Assembly: GCF_022539405.1 (NCBI RefSeq)
Contig: NZ_CP054394.1
Span: 870,501-934,500 of the forward strand
Length of the DNA: 64,000 nt
Source: Natranaerofaba carboxydovora
GTDB lineage: Bacteria; Bacillota; Natranaerobiia; Natranaerobiales; Natranaerofabaceae
Direction of reading: 5' to 3'
This document shows positions 52,608 through 62,137 of the stretch, piece after piece (within the stretch, counting starts at the first letter, position 1; every line of letters begins with the position of its first letter). Both the position numbers and the translations under genes were made by a program. A model generated the notes under the pieces. The model ran no database searches. It was not told where the DNA came from and saw only the letters and a list, made by a program, of their open reading frames with translations.

Positions 52608-52937
52608 ATGCTTGAAAAAACCAATAAAATTAATTTGCTTTTTGATTTTTATGGACCTTTATTGACTGACAAACAAGAAAAAGCTATTAGACTTTATTAT
52701 ATAGAAGACTACTCTCTTGGTGAAATCGCTGATAACTTAAATATAAGCAGGCAGGGCGTTTTTGACTCTTTAAAGAGAGGCGAAGAGGCTCTTGACAGAT
52801 ATGAAGAGAAGCTTGGTCTATATAAAAAATTTGCAGAGCAAAGAGAAGTTTTGTTAGACTTACGGAGGATATTGGAAAAACCAATTAATCAAATCTCCCG
52901 GGAAAAATGCTTAAAGCTTTTGGACCGGTTGACCTGA
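52608..52937 (+). CDS. ylxM: YlxM helix-turn-helix protein
   Basis: A 109-residue protein with a sigma-factor-like helix-turn-helix: LTDKQEKAIRLYYIEDYSL near 18-36, then EIADNLNISRQGVFDSLKRG near 39. YlxM associates with SRP components and always precedes ffh. ATG at 52608 has GGATGGGA upstream and gives the family length. A longer frame begins inside ftsY, and its first 29 codons have a non-coding composition that includes the promoter. Confidence 0.9.
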   Translation: MLEKTNKINLLFDFYGPLLTDKQEKAIRLYYIEDYSLGEIADNLNISRQGVFDSLKRGEEALDRYEEKLGLYKKFAEQREVLLDLRRILEKPINQISREKCLKLLDRLT

Positions 52938-52952
52938 TAAGGAGGTGAGCAG

Positions 52953-54299
52953 ATGGCATTTGAAGGATTGTCAGAAAAGCTCCAGTCAGCTCTTGGCAAA
53001 CTTAAAGGTAAAGGTAAAGTTACTGAGAAAGACCTAAAGGTTGCTTTGAGAGAAGTGCGGCTTGCACTGTTAGAAGCCGATACAAACTATAAAGTTGTAA
53101 AAGATTTTGTTGGGAGAGTAAGAGAAAGAGCATTAGGTCAGGAAGTTATGGAGAGCCTTACACCAGGTCAACAGGTTATAAAAATTGTTAGAGATGAAAT
53201 GACAGAACTTATGGGCTCTAGTGCAAATGAAGTAAATCTTCCATCAAGCCCACCTGGAGTTATAATGCTTGCGGGGCTTCAGGGGTCAGGAAAGACTACA
53301 ATGGCTGGGAAACTGGCCCAGAAGTACAAAAAAGAGAATAAGACCCCGTTGCTTGTGGCCTGTGACGTGCAAAGACCAGCAGCCATAAAACAGCTTCAGG
53401 TTTTAGGAGAAAGATTAGATGTGCCTGTATTTAGCATGGGGGACAAAAATTCCCCAGTAGATATCGCTAAGGGGGCCCTATCTCAAGCTAAGAAAAATAA
53501 CAATGAAGTGGTTATTATAGATACTGCAGGAAGGCTTCATATTGATGAAGAACTTATGGAAGAACTTCAGGCCTTAAATAGTGAAGTAAGTGCAGATGAA
53601 GTCCTTTTAGTGGTTGATGCTATGACAGGTCAGGATGCAGTTAATGTTGCAGAGACCTTTAATGAACGTCTTGATATTTCAGGCGTTATAATGACCAAAC
53701 TAGATGGAGATACAAGAGGTGGAGCAGCCCTCTCTGTCAAGGCTGTAACAGGCAAGCCGATCAAATTTGCAGGAACAGGGGAAAAACTAGATGACTTAGA
53801 AGTCTTTCATCCAGACAGGATGGCTTCAAGGATCCTTGGGATGGGAGATGCCCTTTCATTAATCGAAAAAGCTGAAGAGTCCATAGATAAAGAAAAAGCT
53901 AAAGAAATGGAGAAGAAGTTAAGGTCGCAAACATTTACATTAGAAGACTTTTTGGAGCAGCTTCAACAAATTAAAAGTATGGGTCCAATAGATCAGATGA
54001 TGGATATGATCCCTGGGATGGCAGGGAATAAAAAGCTTAAAAACATGTCTGTTGACGAAAGTGAGCTTGTCAAAATCGAAGCTATTATTCAGTCAATGAC
54101 CAGGGAAGAAAGATTTGACCCCAGCATTATAAATAGCAGCAGGAAAAAAAGGATTGCTAAAGGTAGTGGTACCAGGGTTCAAGATGTTAATAAACTTCTA
54201 AAGCAGTTTGAAAACATGAAAAAAATGATGAAACAACTTGGCAAGATGGATAAAAAAGGAATGCAAAAGAAAATGGGTAATCTACCCTTTATGTCATAA
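52953..54299 (+). CDS. ffh: Signal recognition particle protein Ffh
   Basis: Binds SRP RNA and signal peptides. GTPase motifs [15 protein letters not shown] near residue 108, [15 protein letters not shown] near 138, [13 protein letters not shown] near 190 and [10 protein letters not shown] near 248 precede a methionine-rich M domain ([11 protein letters not shown] near 346, [11 protein letters not shown] near 425). 448 residues is normal. AAGGAGGTGA precedes the ATG. The scRNA gene (ffs) is not in the window. Confidence 0.97.
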   Translation: MAFEGLSEKLQSALGKLKGKGKVTEKDLKVALREVRLALLEADTNYKVVKDFVGRVRERALGQEVMESLTPGQQVIKIVRDEMTELMGSSANEVNLPSSPPGVIMLAGLQGSGKTTMAGKLAQKYKKENKTPLLVACDVQRPAAIKQLQVLGERLDVPVFSMGDKNSPVDIAKGALSQAKKNNNEVVIIDTAGRLHIDEELMEELQALNSEVSADEVLLVVDAMTGQDAVNVAETFNERLDISGVIMTKLDGDTRGGAALSVKAVTGKPIKFAGTGEKLDDLEVFHPDRMASRILGMGDALSLIEKAEESIDKEKAKEMEKKLRSQTFTLEDFLEQLQQIKSMGPIDQMMDMIPGMAGNKKLKNMSVDESELVKIEAIIQSMTREERFDPSIINSSRKKRIAKGSGTRVQDVNKLLKQFENMKKMMKQLGKMDKKGMQKKMGNLPFMS

Positions 54300-54345
54300 T
54301 TCCAAATAGGGTTTGCTGAAAATAATGTAAGGAGGTGACAAAATA

Positions 54346-54588
54346 ATGGCTGTAAAAATGAGACTTAAAAGAATGGGTGCCAAAAAACAACCATCTTACC
54401 GTATTGTTGTGGCTGATATAAGATCGCCAAGAGACGGTAAATTTATTGAAGAGTTAGGGCATTATAACCCACTAACAGAACCTGCAACCATAAAGATTGA
54501 TGAAGAAAAGGCTAAAAAGTGGCTTTCTAATGGTGCAAAGCCATCAGAAAAAGTACGCTACCTGTTGGAAAAAGCCGGGGTTATTTAA
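54346..54588 (+). CDS. rpsP: Ribosomal protein S16
   Basis: An 80-residue 30S protein with the motif [20 protein letters not shown] at residues 5-24 and GHYNPL near 37. AAGGAGGTG precedes the ATG. It opens the rpsP-khpA-rimM-trmD-rplS operon. An AT-only hairpin ATTTAATTT/AAATTAAAT (54583-54613) lies between it and khpA. Confidence 0.97.
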   Translation: MAVKMRLKRMGAKKQPSYRIVVADIRSPRDGKFIEELGHYNPLTEPATIKIDEEKAKKWLSNGAKPSEKVRYLLEKAGVI

Positions 54589-54638
54589 TTTTGGGCAGAA
54601 AAACAAATTAAATAGCTAAGCCGTAGGAGGTTAAAATA

Positions 54639-54869
54639 GTGAAAGATCTGGTTGAATTTATTGCCAAATCACTTGTGGATAGGCCCGATGAGGTAGAAGT
54701 TAATGAAGTGGAAGGGAAACGCTCCCTGGTTTTAGAAGTTAAGGTTCATCCAGATGATATGGGCAAAATTATTGGAAAACAGGGTAGAATAGCTAAGGCT
54801 ATAAGAACAGTTGTTAGTGCTGCTGCAGTAAAAGAGGATAAAAGAGTTACAGTTGAGATTATCCAGTAA
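54639..54869 (+). CDS. khpA: KH-domain RNA-binding protein KhpA
   Basis: A 76-residue single KH-domain protein; the GxxG loop is in GKIIGKQGRIAKAIRT near residue 43. KhpA works with KhpB (Jag) in small-RNA and division control in several Firmicutes. GTG start with GTAGGAGG about seven bases upstream. Conserved place between rpsP and rimM. Confidence 0.94.
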   Translation: MKDLVEFIAKSLVDRPDEVEVNEVEGKRSLVLEVKVHPDDMGKIIGKQGRIAKAIRTVVSAAAVKEDKRVTVEIIQ

Positions 54870-54893
54870 TAATAGCTTGGCTGGTGAATAATA

Positions 54894-55406
54894 ATGGAAA
54901 ACAATGAGATGGTTTCTGTTGGGAAGATAATTGGATTTCACGGAGTGAAAGGTGAAGTAAAAGTACTTCCCCTGACAGATAATCCCGATAGATTTAGCGA
55001 GCTAGACAGGGTCTTTCTAAATGGTGATGATGTTAGTTATGTAGCTCATATCCAAAATGCCTTCTGGCATAAAAACAATATTGTTGTAAAATTCAAGGAA
55101 TATAACAGTAGAGATGAAGTTACTTCACTAAAAGATTATTTAATAAACATACTAAAAGAGGAGAGACCCAAGTTAGGTGAGGGAGAATATTATTACGATG
55201 AGATTATAGGATTAAAAGTTTATGACATAGACGAGAATTATCTAGGAGAAATAGCTGAAATCAAAGAAACAGGGAGCAACGATGTATATATAGTAAGAGA
55301 TGAAGATAGAGAATTTTTATTGCCAGCACTTAAACAGATCGTTAATAATATTGACTTAGATAATGGTAGGATGGAGGTTTCGTTAATGGAAGGGCTTATA
55401 GATTAA
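54894..55406 (+). CDS. rimM: Ribosome maturation factor RimM
   Basis: Helps assemble the 30S head by binding S19. The N-terminal barrel begins VSVGKIIGFHGVKGEVKV (residues 6-23) and the PRC-like C-terminal barrel contains EYYYDEIIGLKVYD near 98 and FLLPALKQIVNNIDL near 141. 170 residues is normal. Close spacing to khpA and trmD indicates one transcript. Confidence 0.95.
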   Translation: MENNEMVSVGKIIGFHGVKGEVKVLPLTDNPDRFSELDRVFLNGDDVSYVAHIQNAFWHKNNIVVKFKEYNSRDEVTSLKDYLINILKEERPKLGEGEYYYDEIIGLKVYDIDENYLGEIAEIKETGSNDVYIVRDEDREFLLPALKQIVNNIDLDNGRMEVSLMEGLID

Positions 55407-55424
55407 AGGTAGGGAGGGTGGCAC

Positions 55425-56165
55425 ATGAGGTTTGATGTTTTGACTATTTTTCCTCAGATGTTTGATAATGTGATAAATACCAGCATTTTGGGGCGTGCCA
55501 GGGAAAATAGTCTAGTAGAGATAAACCTAATTGATTTCAGGGAATTCTCTAACAACAAACATAATAAAGTCGACGACTACCCTTATGGTGGAGGCGAGGG
55601 AATGGTAATTAAGCCCGAACCCCTGTACGAGGCAATTGAATCTATAGGTCCTCTTAAGAAACCAGAAGAAAAAGTGGTTTATATGACAGCCCAGGGAGAG
55701 CCTTATAATCAAAAAAAAGCTTTTAACCTTAGTAAGCTTGATAGAATTGTTTTGATCTGTGGGCATTATGAAGAGATAGATGAAAGGGTTAGGACTGGTT
55801 TAGTTGATGAAGAGATCTCAATTGGTGATTATGTTCTAACAGGAGGAGAACTCCCCGCCATGGTTTTGATGGATTCAATTATAAGGCTTTTGCCCGGTGT
55901 TTTGGGGGATGAGAATTCAGCAGTTAATGAATCATTTGTTGATGGCCTTTTGGAGCATCCTCATTATACAAGACCGGAAGTCTTTAGAGATAAGAAAGTA
56001 CCTGATGTCTTGCTGTCAGGTAATCACGCGGCAATCAGAAAATGGCGGCGAAAAGAAAGTATAAGGCGGACTTTACGGGTTCGCCCAGAATTATTAAAAA
56101 AGATTGAATTAAGTGAAGAAGATAAAGCTCTCCTAGAAGAGCTTAAAAAAGAAGAAGGATTATAA
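55425..56165 (+). CDS. trmD: tRNA (guanine-37-N1) methyltransferase
   Basis: Methylates G37 beside the anticodon and prevents frameshifting. MRFDVLTIFPQMF at the start, PYGGGEGMVIKP near 52, CGHYEEIDERV near 113 and the trefoil-knot SAM site SIGDYVLTGGELPAMVLMD (about 132-150) are present. 246 residues is normal. AGGGAGGGTG precedes the ATG. Confidence 0.97.
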   Translation: MRFDVLTIFPQMFDNVINTSILGRARENSLVEINLIDFREFSNNKHNKVDDYPYGGGEGMVIKPEPLYEAIESIGPLKKPEEKVVYMTAQGEPYNQKKAFNLSKLDRIVLICGHYEEIDERVRTGLVDEEISIGDYVLTGGELPAMVLMDSIIRLLPGVLGDENSAVNESFVDGLLEHPHYTRPEVFRDKKVPDVLLSGNHAAIRKWRRKESIRRTLRVRPELLKKIELSEEDKALLEELKKEEGL

Positions 56166-56185
56166 TCTACTAGGAGGTATGAGAG

Positions 56186-56536
56186 ATGACAACCATAATT
56201 GATGAAATAGAAAAAAAACAGCTTCGAGATGACCTTCCTCAATTTAGTCCGGGTGATACTGTCAGAGTAAATATCCGGGTTGTGGAAGGAAACAGAGAAA
56301 GGATTCAGGCTTTTGACGGCATTGTTATAAAACGTCAAGGCTCTGGAGTCAAAGAAACCTTTACTGTACGTAAGGTTAGCTTTGGTGTAGGAGTTGAAAG
56401 AACTTTCCCTGTTCATTCTCCCAAAATTGACAGTATAAAAATTCTTAGAAGAGGTCGAGTAAGAAGAGCAAGGTTATATTATTTGCGTAAACTAAAAGGT
56501 AAAAAAGCAACAAGAATAAAAGAATTACGTAAATAA
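56186..56536 (+). CDS. rplS: Ribosomal protein L19
   Basis: A 116-residue 50S protein at the subunit interface. [20 protein letters not shown] at about residues 21-40 and [11 protein letters not shown] near 91 are characteristic. AGGAGGT precedes the ATG. A terminator follows, ending the rpsP operon. Confidence 0.97.
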   Translation: MTTIIDEIEKKQLRDDLPQFSPGDTVRVNIRVVEGNRERIQAFDGIVIKRQGSGVKETFTVRKVSFGVGVERTFPVHSPKIDSIKILRRGRVRRARLYYLRKLKGKKATRIKELRK

Positions 56537-56541
56537 TCAGG

Positions 56542-56573
56542 AAGGGGCTGTTACATTGTTTCAGTCCCTTTTT
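56542..56573 (+). terminator. Terminator after rplS
   Basis: AAGGGGCTG (56542-56550) pairs with CAGTCCCTT (56562-56570) and T residues follow. Confidence 0.75.
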
Positions 56574-56596
56574 ATGAACTCTTTTGGGGGATTATT

Positions 56597-57118
56597 ATGA
56601 CAAAGAATATCAAAAAAGAGACTTTGGATTGGATAAAATCATTAGCTGTTGCTGTGCTAATTGCATTGTTGATAAGACATTTTGTTGTGGAGATTTTTTT
56701 GGTTGAAGGGCAATCAATGTATCCAACACTGTCACACTCCGAGAGACTTGTTGTAAATAAGTTTTGGTATAGGTTAGATGAGCCTGAACGAGATGATATA
56801 GTGGTTTTTAGCTATAATGAGAACAAAGACTTTATTAAGAGAGTAATTGGCCTACCTGGTGAGGAAATAAAAATAGATGAAGGGGAAGTTCATCTAGACG
56901 GGGAACCATTAGAGGAAGATTATTATACATCCGGGTCTAGAAATGATAATTTTGGGCCAGAAGTGGTACCTGAAAATCACTATTTTGTATTGGGCGATAA
57001 CAGGGATAATAGTATGGATAGCCGTTCTGAGTCTGTAGGTTATGTTTCACAAGAACAGATAAAAGGCAAAGCTTTTTTTGTATTTTGGCCTTTTGATAGT
57101 GCAGGAACAATAGATTAA
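56597..57118 (+). CDS. lepB: Signal peptidase I
   Basis: Cleaves signal peptides of exported proteins. One N-terminal membrane segment (residues 10-31), the catalytic serine in VEGQSMYPTL near 38, the lysine in FIKRVIGLPGE near 80, and GDNRDNSMDSR near 133. 173 residues is the normal Firmicute size. GGGGGATT lies ahead of the ATG. It sits between rplS and rbgA, the order seen in many Clostridia and Bacilli. Confidence 0.96.
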   Translation: MTKNIKKETLDWIKSLAVAVLIALLIRHFVVEIFLVEGQSMYPTLSHSERLVVNKFWYRLDEPERDDIVVFSYNENKDFIKRVIGLPGEEIKIDEGEVHLDGEPLEEDYYTSGSRNDNFGPEVVPENHYFVLGDNRDNSMDSRSESVGYVSQEQIKGKAFFVFWPFDSAGTID

Positions 57119-57141
57119 ATTAAGTAATTAACTTTTGGAAT

Positions 57142-57157
57142 AAAAAGGGGTCTTTTT
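57142..57157 (+). promoter_or_regulatory. Mini-hairpin holding the rbgA Shine-Dalgarno
   Basis: AAAAAG-GGGT-CTTTTT places the ribosome-binding G run in a loop just before ATG (57162), the same layout as ahead of coaBC. Confidence 0.3.
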
Positions 57158-57161
57158 TATT

Positions 57162-57968
57162 ATGAAACTTAACTGGTATCCGGGACATATAGCAAAAGCA
57201 AAAAAAACAATTAAAGAAAATATTAAGCTTGTAGACATCGTGTTAGAAGTCAGAGATGCTAGAATACCAGAGAGTTCAATGCCAGAAGCTATAGACGATG
57301 TCACCTTTAATAAACCTAAAATTATAGTTTTAAATAAAAAGGACCTTGCTTCAGAAAATATTACTCTTAAATGGGAGAATTATTATAAAGATTTGGGTTA
57401 TCATGTAATGGGGTTTTCTAAAGATGATAAGAAAGATGTAGAAAAGTTGTTTGGTTTGATAAACAAATTTAGTAGTAAAAGTAAAATACTAAAACTGATG
57501 ATAGTTGGCATACCAAACGTGGGTAAATCTACTGTACTAAATCAAATCAGTCGAAAGAAAACTGCAAGAACGGGAGCAGCTCCAGGAATAACCCGGGGGA
57601 AGCAGTGGTACAAATTCAAAAATAGGATACATCTTTTGGATACTCCTGGGATTTTGCTTCCCGAATATGATGATTTAGAAGTAGGCTATAAGCTTGCAGT
57701 TTGTGAAGCTATTGATATAAATTATTTTCAACTTGAAGAGGTTGCTAAATGGCTATTTGACAATTTGAAAAAATTATCACCTGAAGGGCTAAAAGAAAGA
57801 TACAAACTAGAAGAACTACCCGAATTTCATTTGTTTTTGGAAGAAATAGGACGAAAAAGGGGTGCCCTTGTTAAAGGCGGGGAGGTTGACTTAGAAAAAG
57901 CTTCCCATGTTTTTATAAAGGACTTTAATAATGGGAAGTTTGGCAAAGTTTCATTAGAGAAGGTATAA
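57162..57968 (+). CDS. rbgA: Ribosome biogenesis GTPase RbgA (YlqF)
   Basis: Late 50S assembly GTPase with circularly permuted motifs: WYPGHIAKAKK at residues 5-15, NKKDLA (G4) near 63, GIPNVGKSTVLNQ (G1) near 118 and DTPGILLP (G3) near 165. 268 residues is slightly short of Bacillus YlqF but complete. It precedes rnhB, as in Bacillus. Confidence 0.95.
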   Translation: MKLNWYPGHIAKAKKTIKENIKLVDIVLEVRDARIPESSMPEAIDDVTFNKPKIIVLNKKDLASENITLKWENYYKDLGYHVMGFSKDDKKDVEKLFGLINKFSSKSKILKLMIVGIPNVGKSTVLNQISRKKTARTGAAPGITRGKQWYKFKNRIHLLDTPGILLPEYDDLEVGYKLAVCEAIDINYFQLEEVAKWLFDNLKKLSPEGLKERYKLEELPEFHLFLEEIGRKRGALVKGGEVDLEKASHVFIKDFNNGKFGKVSLEKV

Positions 57969-58019
57969 GAGAGACAAAGTATAAATTAGAAAATATATCT
58001 TGAGAAAGAAGTGTAAAAA

Positions 58020-58778
58020 ATGGCTGAAAAATCACTAAAAGAACTTGAAGAAATGGTTAAAACAGTTCCTGATAAGATGTTGCTTGGTTTACTTAAGTCT
58101 GATGAAAGAAAAGGTGCCAAGAAGTTAGCAGAAAAATTAGAAAAAAAATTAAATAAAATTGAAGCAGAAAGAAAAAGAATTGAAGATATGTATCTATTCC
58201 AAAAAGTAATCGCGCCTGATAAAAAAGTCATAGCAGGAGTTGATGAGGCGGGTAGAGGGCCGTTAGCGGGACCCTTAGTTGGAGCTGCTGTAATACTAAA
58301 TGACGAAGAGTATATTAGCCTTGCTGATTCTAAAACTCTTAACAAAAAAGAAAGAGAAGACCTTTGTAGAGAGATAATAGAAAAATCATTAAGCTACGGG
58401 GTTGGGGTAGTAAATGTAAAGGTGATAGACAATGTAAATATCTTGAATGCTAACAAGATAGCCTTTGTTAAAGCATTAAAAAACCTAGATATGGACCCCG
58501 AACATATTTTGTTAGATGGCAATCAAATACCTGAAAACTATCAGGATAAAGCGGATGCAGTAGTAAAAGGGGATAAAAAGGCTGCATCTATAGCTGCAGC
58601 AGGAATTATAGCAAAGGTTACAAGGGATAATATTATGTACAAGCTTGACAAGCTTTACCCCGGGTATGGATTTTGCGATAACAAAGGTTATCCTACAAAA
58701 AATCATTACATAGCAATCAAAAATTACGGTATAACTCCAGTACATAGGGAAAGCTTTTTAAAAGGCAGGAATTATTGA
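58020..58778 (+). CDS. rnhB: Ribonuclease HII
   Basis: Removes ribonucleotides from RNA-DNA hybrids. The catalytic domain begins at AGVDEAGRGPLAGPLVGAAV near residue 75, with ADSKTLNKKERE near 101 and LLDGNQIP near 161; a DKLYPGYGFCDNKGYPT segment follows near 209. About 65 lysine/glutamate-rich residues precede the catalytic domain, as in Bacillus-type RNase HII. 252 residues. The yraN start lies one base beyond its stop. Confidence 0.95.
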   Translation: MAEKSLKELEEMVKTVPDKMLLGLLKSDERKGAKKLAEKLEKKLNKIEAERKRIEDMYLFQKVIAPDKKVIAGVDEAGRGPLAGPLVGAAVILNDEEYISLADSKTLNKKEREDLCREIIEKSLSYGVGVVNVKVIDNVNILNANKIAFVKALKNLDMDPEHILLDGNQIPENYQDKADAVVKGDKKAASIAAAGIIAKVTRDNIMYKLDKLYPGYGFCDNKGYPTKNHYIAIKNYGITPVHRESFLKGRNY

Positions 58779-58779
58779 T

Positions 58780-59154
58780 TTGGGTGGGGGGAACATAAGG
58801 AAGGGTAAAATTGGTGAGGAACTAGCTGAAAAGTTACTAAAAAAACAAGGCTATCTTGTTTTAGAGAAAAATTTTAGGACTAGAACTGGAGAAATTGATA
58901 TAATATGTAAGGAAAATGATACAATAGTTTTTGTGGAAGTTAAAACAAGACAGGATCTAAATTTTGGGTTACCAGAAGAAGCTGTAGATTTTAGAAAAAT
59001 GGCTAAAATAAAAAAAGTTGCCAATATTTATATTAGTCGTCTATCAACTATTCATCCTAATAAAAACTATGACTTTAGGTTCGATGTGGTAAGTGTAATA
59101 CTTGATTCAAAAGAAAACTTAAAATCAATTAAGTTATTAAATAATGCATTTTAG
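58780..59154 (+). CDS. yraN: UPF0102 / YraN endonuclease-like protein
   Basis: A 124-residue protein with the PD-(D/E)xK-like core: GKIGEELAEKLLKKQGY near residue 9, NFRTRTGEIDIICKE near 32 and FVEVKTRQ near 52. The family's real role is unknown. The TTG at 58780 follows the rnhB stop by one base, with GGCAGGA upstream. It lies between rnhB and comM, its usual place. Confidence 0.88.
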   Translation: MGGGNIRKGKIGEELAEKLLKKQGYLVLEKNFRTRTGEIDIICKENDTIVFVEVKTRQDLNFGLPEEAVDFRKMAKIKKVANIYISRLSTIHPNKNYDFRFDVVSVILDSKENLKSIKLLNNAF

Positions 59155-59174
59155 GAAGGGGAAGACGACTAATA

Positions 59175-60734
59175 ATGTATTCTACTTTAAGAAGTTGTTC
59201 ACTAGTTGGACTAGAAGGGATGTTAATCCAGGTAGAAGTAGATATCTCAAATGGTATACCAGCATTTGAGATTGTTGGCCTGCCTGGTGCTGCTGTTAAG
59301 GAGGCCAAAGAAAGAGTTAGGTCAGCAATTAAAAACTCCGGCTTTAATTTGCCCCCAAAAAGGATTACCGTTAACCTTGCTCCTGGAAATACCAGGAAGG
59401 TAGGGACTCATTTTGACCTACCAATTGCCCTTGGTATTTTGAAGGCTACGGCTCAAATAAACGATTTGTCTAAATTAAAAGAACTAATAGTTATTGGAGA
59501 ATTAGCTCTTGATGGTAGCGTAAGGCCTGTAGAAGGTGTCTTGCCAATGGCTATGACAGTGTTTAATGAAGGCTTTAAAGGGTTGATTGTACCTTATAAT
59601 AACTTGAATGAGGCAAAACTGGTTAATGAAATTGAAACAATTCCTGCTGATTCATTAAGCTCACTAGTTAAGTTTTTAGATGGTGAAGAAGATATTAATT
59701 TAGAAGAAATAACTAAACATGACATTAATGTTGATAATAACAAAAGCTATGATACTGATGAAGTTTTGGTATCTGATTTTAGTGAGGTTTCAGGGCAATA
59801 TAGGGTCAAAAAAGCTCTAGAGATTGCTGGTGCGGGAAGTCATAACGTTTTGATTGTTGGGCCTCCTGGAACAGGTAAATCAATGCTTGCAAAGAGAACA
59901 GCAGGAATTTTACCCGAACTGACGTTTGCCGAAAGCATGGAAGTGACTAAAATTTTCAGTGTTGCAGGACTTCTAAAAAAAGACCCTCAGTTAATTACAA
60001 AGTCACCCGTTAGAAGCCCGCACCATGGTGTGACGGGTCCAGCCCTTATAGGGGGCGGAAAAGATCCAATGCCTGGAGAGGTGAGTCTTGCTCATAAAGG
60101 TGTTTTATTTTTAGATGAAATTGCAGAGTTTTCGTATAAGGTTTTGGATCAGTTAAGACAGCCTTTAGAAGATAAGATAATAACCATATCACGGCATAGT
60201 TCAACTATTACTTACCCTGCGGATTTTATGCTTATAGCAACTATGAACCCTTGTTATTGTGGCAATTATTATACTCCTGATGTTACATGTACTTGTACGG
60301 AGGCCGAAATTAAAAAATATCATAAAAAGATCAGCGCTCCCTTAAAAGATCGAATCGACATAGAAGTAGAAGCCCCACCATTGAAGTTTGATGAAATAAA
60401 AGGTGAAAAAAAAGAGGAGCTTTCTATTGATATTAGAAGAAGAGTTGAAAGGGCAAGAAAGATTCAAAGGGAAAGGTATAAAGATATTGGCATAGCAAGT
60501 AATTCTGCTCTAAACCATACACAGATAAAAACCTATTGTTCTCTAGATAAAAATTGTGAGGAGCTGCTTTTAAGAACATATAATAAGTTCAACTTAAGCG
60601 TACGATCATATGATAGAATACTAAAAATCGCCAGAACTATTGCTGACCTCTCTGGCGAAAAAGAAATATTATTAAAACATTTAGCAGAAGCTATAGGATA
60701 TAGAGGCTTGGAAATGGAATTAGCAAACCTTTAA
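59175..60734 (+). CDS. comM: Mg-chelatase-like AAA ATPase, ComM/YifB family
   Basis: A hexameric AAA+ helicase; ComM drives branch migration in natural transformation. The N-terminal Lon-like domain has IVGLPGAAVKEAKERVRSAI near residue 33 (split by one family variation). Walker A GPPGTGKSMLAKRTA is near 232, SPHHGVTGPALIGGG near 279, and Walker B VLFLDEIAEF near 311. 519 residues is normal. Its stop overlaps that of the convergent DUF939 gene by four bases. dprA, its partner in transformation, begins at the end of the window. Confidence 0.94.
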   Translation: MYSTLRSCSLVGLEGMLIQVEVDISNGIPAFEIVGLPGAAVKEAKERVRSAIKNSGFNLPPKRITVNLAPGNTRKVGTHFDLPIALGILKATAQINDLSKLKELIVIGELALDGSVRPVEGVLPMAMTVFNEGFKGLIVPYNNLNEAKLVNEIETIPADSLSSLVKFLDGEEDINLEEITKHDINVDNNKSYDTDEVLVSDFSEVSGQYRVKKALEIAGAGSHNVLIVGPPGTGKSMLAKRTAGILPELTFAESMEVTKIFSVAGLLKKDPQLITKSPVRSPHHGVTGPALIGGGKDPMPGEVSLAHKGVLFLDEIAEFSYKVLDQLRQPLEDKIITISRHSSTITYPADFMLIATMNPCYCGNYYTPDVTCTCTEAEIKKYHKKISAPLKDRIDIEVEAPPLKFDEIKGEKKEELSIDIRRRVERARKIQRERYKDIGIASNSALNHTQIKTYCSLDKNCEELLLRTYNKFNLSVRSYDRILKIARTIADLSGEKEILLKHLAEAIGYRGLEMELANL

Positions 60735-61873
60735 TTAGACTCTTCATGATTATCTTTATCTAGCTCCATAAATTGAAATAGATAGTTGCAAATTTGATCT
60801 AAGTCATATATAAGGGTTGCAATTTCCATAAGTGACTTAATGTAATTTGATCCCAAATGGCTTTCCTGCCATTTATTTATATTGTTTCTTAGCTCGGCCC
60901 TTAATTCTTTAATTTCACTATATTGCCTTGAGATAATATCTTCGTAATTTTCTTCTTCATTCAAAAAGCTTTGGAGTAAATTTCTCTGAAAGCTATTTGT
61001 TAAATATAAAAATTCTTGAACGGATAAAAGCAATTCACTATACTCACTGCTAAAACTGTTATTATCTAGTTCTCCCATTCTTTTTGTTCTTTCACTTGTT
61101 AAAGAATGGATGTCTATAACTCTTTGAGCAATTAGCCATAGTAAGTCTATAGCCTTTTCGTATTTTTTTATGCTCTCAGGGTCTTGGCCTTTAAAGTATT
61201 TTTGGTAGCCTAGTTCACTTTTGTGCCTGGTAAGTATTTCTCTACATATGGAATGCTGTTCTTCTACTTTTAGGACTAGTTTTTCGACTTCTTTTTCGTT
61301 ATAATTTTTGGAGGTAACAAAACCATTTATTACTCTCATAAATAAAGACTCAATAGATTCATTAAGAGATTTCAAACTTTCCTTTAAAGTTGATATATGT
61401 TTAGGGGGTGAGAATAATAAATTTATAAAAATGGCAACACCTATTCCTAAAAAAGGTAGACCGGTTCTATACAATGCATAGTCAAATAAATTATCTTCAT
61501 GATAGCCTGACATTAATATTACGATTGTAATACTTGCTAAAACAATTGATTCGTACCAGTTGAAATATTTGCAAACCAAAATACCAATTATTACTCCGAC
61601 CCCCATTGATAAAGGGCCGCTGCCAAAAATTAAGATCATAGTAAAAGCAACGATTACTCCAACAGCTGTTGCTAGTACCCTTTCCCATCCTTTTTTGAAA
61701 GAATCAGATATTGTTGGTTGCACAGAAATTATGGCAGCTATCACTGCCAAAAAAGAATAATCTAAGGCTAATAATTCTGTTATCCAAAAAGTAATTGCAA
61801 CAGCTAGGCCTGTCTTCCAGACCCTTGGACCAATAATCATAGGATTATTATTAATATTTAAATTAAAATGCAT
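60731..61873 (-). CDS. Aromatic-acid exporter family protein (DUF939-type)
   Basis: A 380-residue membrane protein. The N-terminal half holds about five to six membrane segments (residues ~15-160, including WKTGLAVAITFWITELLAL near 19 and IISVQPTISDSFKKGWERVL near 48). The C-terminal half is a cytoplasmic, charged coiled-coil-like region. The layout matches the ArAE/FUSC-like YqjA family, whose substrate is unknown. AGGAAAGGTG precedes the ATG. Divergent from the aminomutase gene, with a repeat fragment between them. Confidence 0.82.
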   Translation of the reverse strand: MHFNLNINNNPMIIGPRVWKTGLAVAITFWITELLALDYSFLAVIAAIISVQPTISDSFKKGWERVLATAVGVIVAFTMILIFGSGPLSMGVGVIIGILVCKYFNWYESIVLASITIVILMSGYHEDNLFDYALYRTGLPFLGIGVAIFINLLFSPPKHISTLKESLKSLNESIESLFMRVINGFVTSKNYNEKEVEKLVLKVEEQHSICREILTRHKSELGYQKYFKGQDPESIKKYEKAIDLLWLIAQRVIDIHSLTSERTKRMGELDNNSFSSEYSELLLSVQEFLYLTNSFQRNLLQSFLNEEENYEDIISRQYSEIKELRAELRNNINKWQESHLGSNYIKSLMEIATLIYDLDQICNYLFQFMELDKDNHEESN

Positions 61874-61963
61874 TCGACTTTCACCTTTCCTAGTTTATAA
61901 TTAATTTTTAGTTTAACACGTATCAAACACCATAACAAGATAAAGTTCTAGTAGGGAAAAGTT

Positions 61964-61997
61964 GATTCAACTGCAAAAAGTCAAATGAACAAAGTTA
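61964..61997 (-). repeat. Solo end of the fold-back element, inverted
   Basis: GATTCAACTGCAAAAAGTC, then AAATGAACAAAGTT, is the reverse complement of the right end seen at 5761-5798 and in the full copies. It lies just upstream of the aminomutase promoter. Confidence 0.7.
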
Positions 61998-62000
61998 TTT

Positions 62001-62028
62001 TTGCAAAACTCTAAAAATGTGATATACT
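62001..62028 (+). promoter_or_regulatory. Promoter for the aminomutase gene
   Basis: TTGCAA (62001-62006), 16 bases, TATACT (62023-62028), with TG at the extended -10 position. The leader to ATG is about 105 bases. Confidence 0.55.
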
Positions 62029-62137
62029 CCTAAACAGAGTGGATATTATAATAGATATTTTATAAAGTAGCGTTTAAATACTACTTACTTAAAAAAATTA
62101 AAAATTTTAAAAATCGGCTAAAGGGAGGGCTTTTTTG

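Noticed and set aside
54583-54613. ATTTAATTT/AAATTAAAT inverted repeat between rpsP and khpA
   Set aside because: The stem is made only of A-T pairs with a long loop and no T-run. The genes belong to one conserved operon, so a terminator is unlikely.
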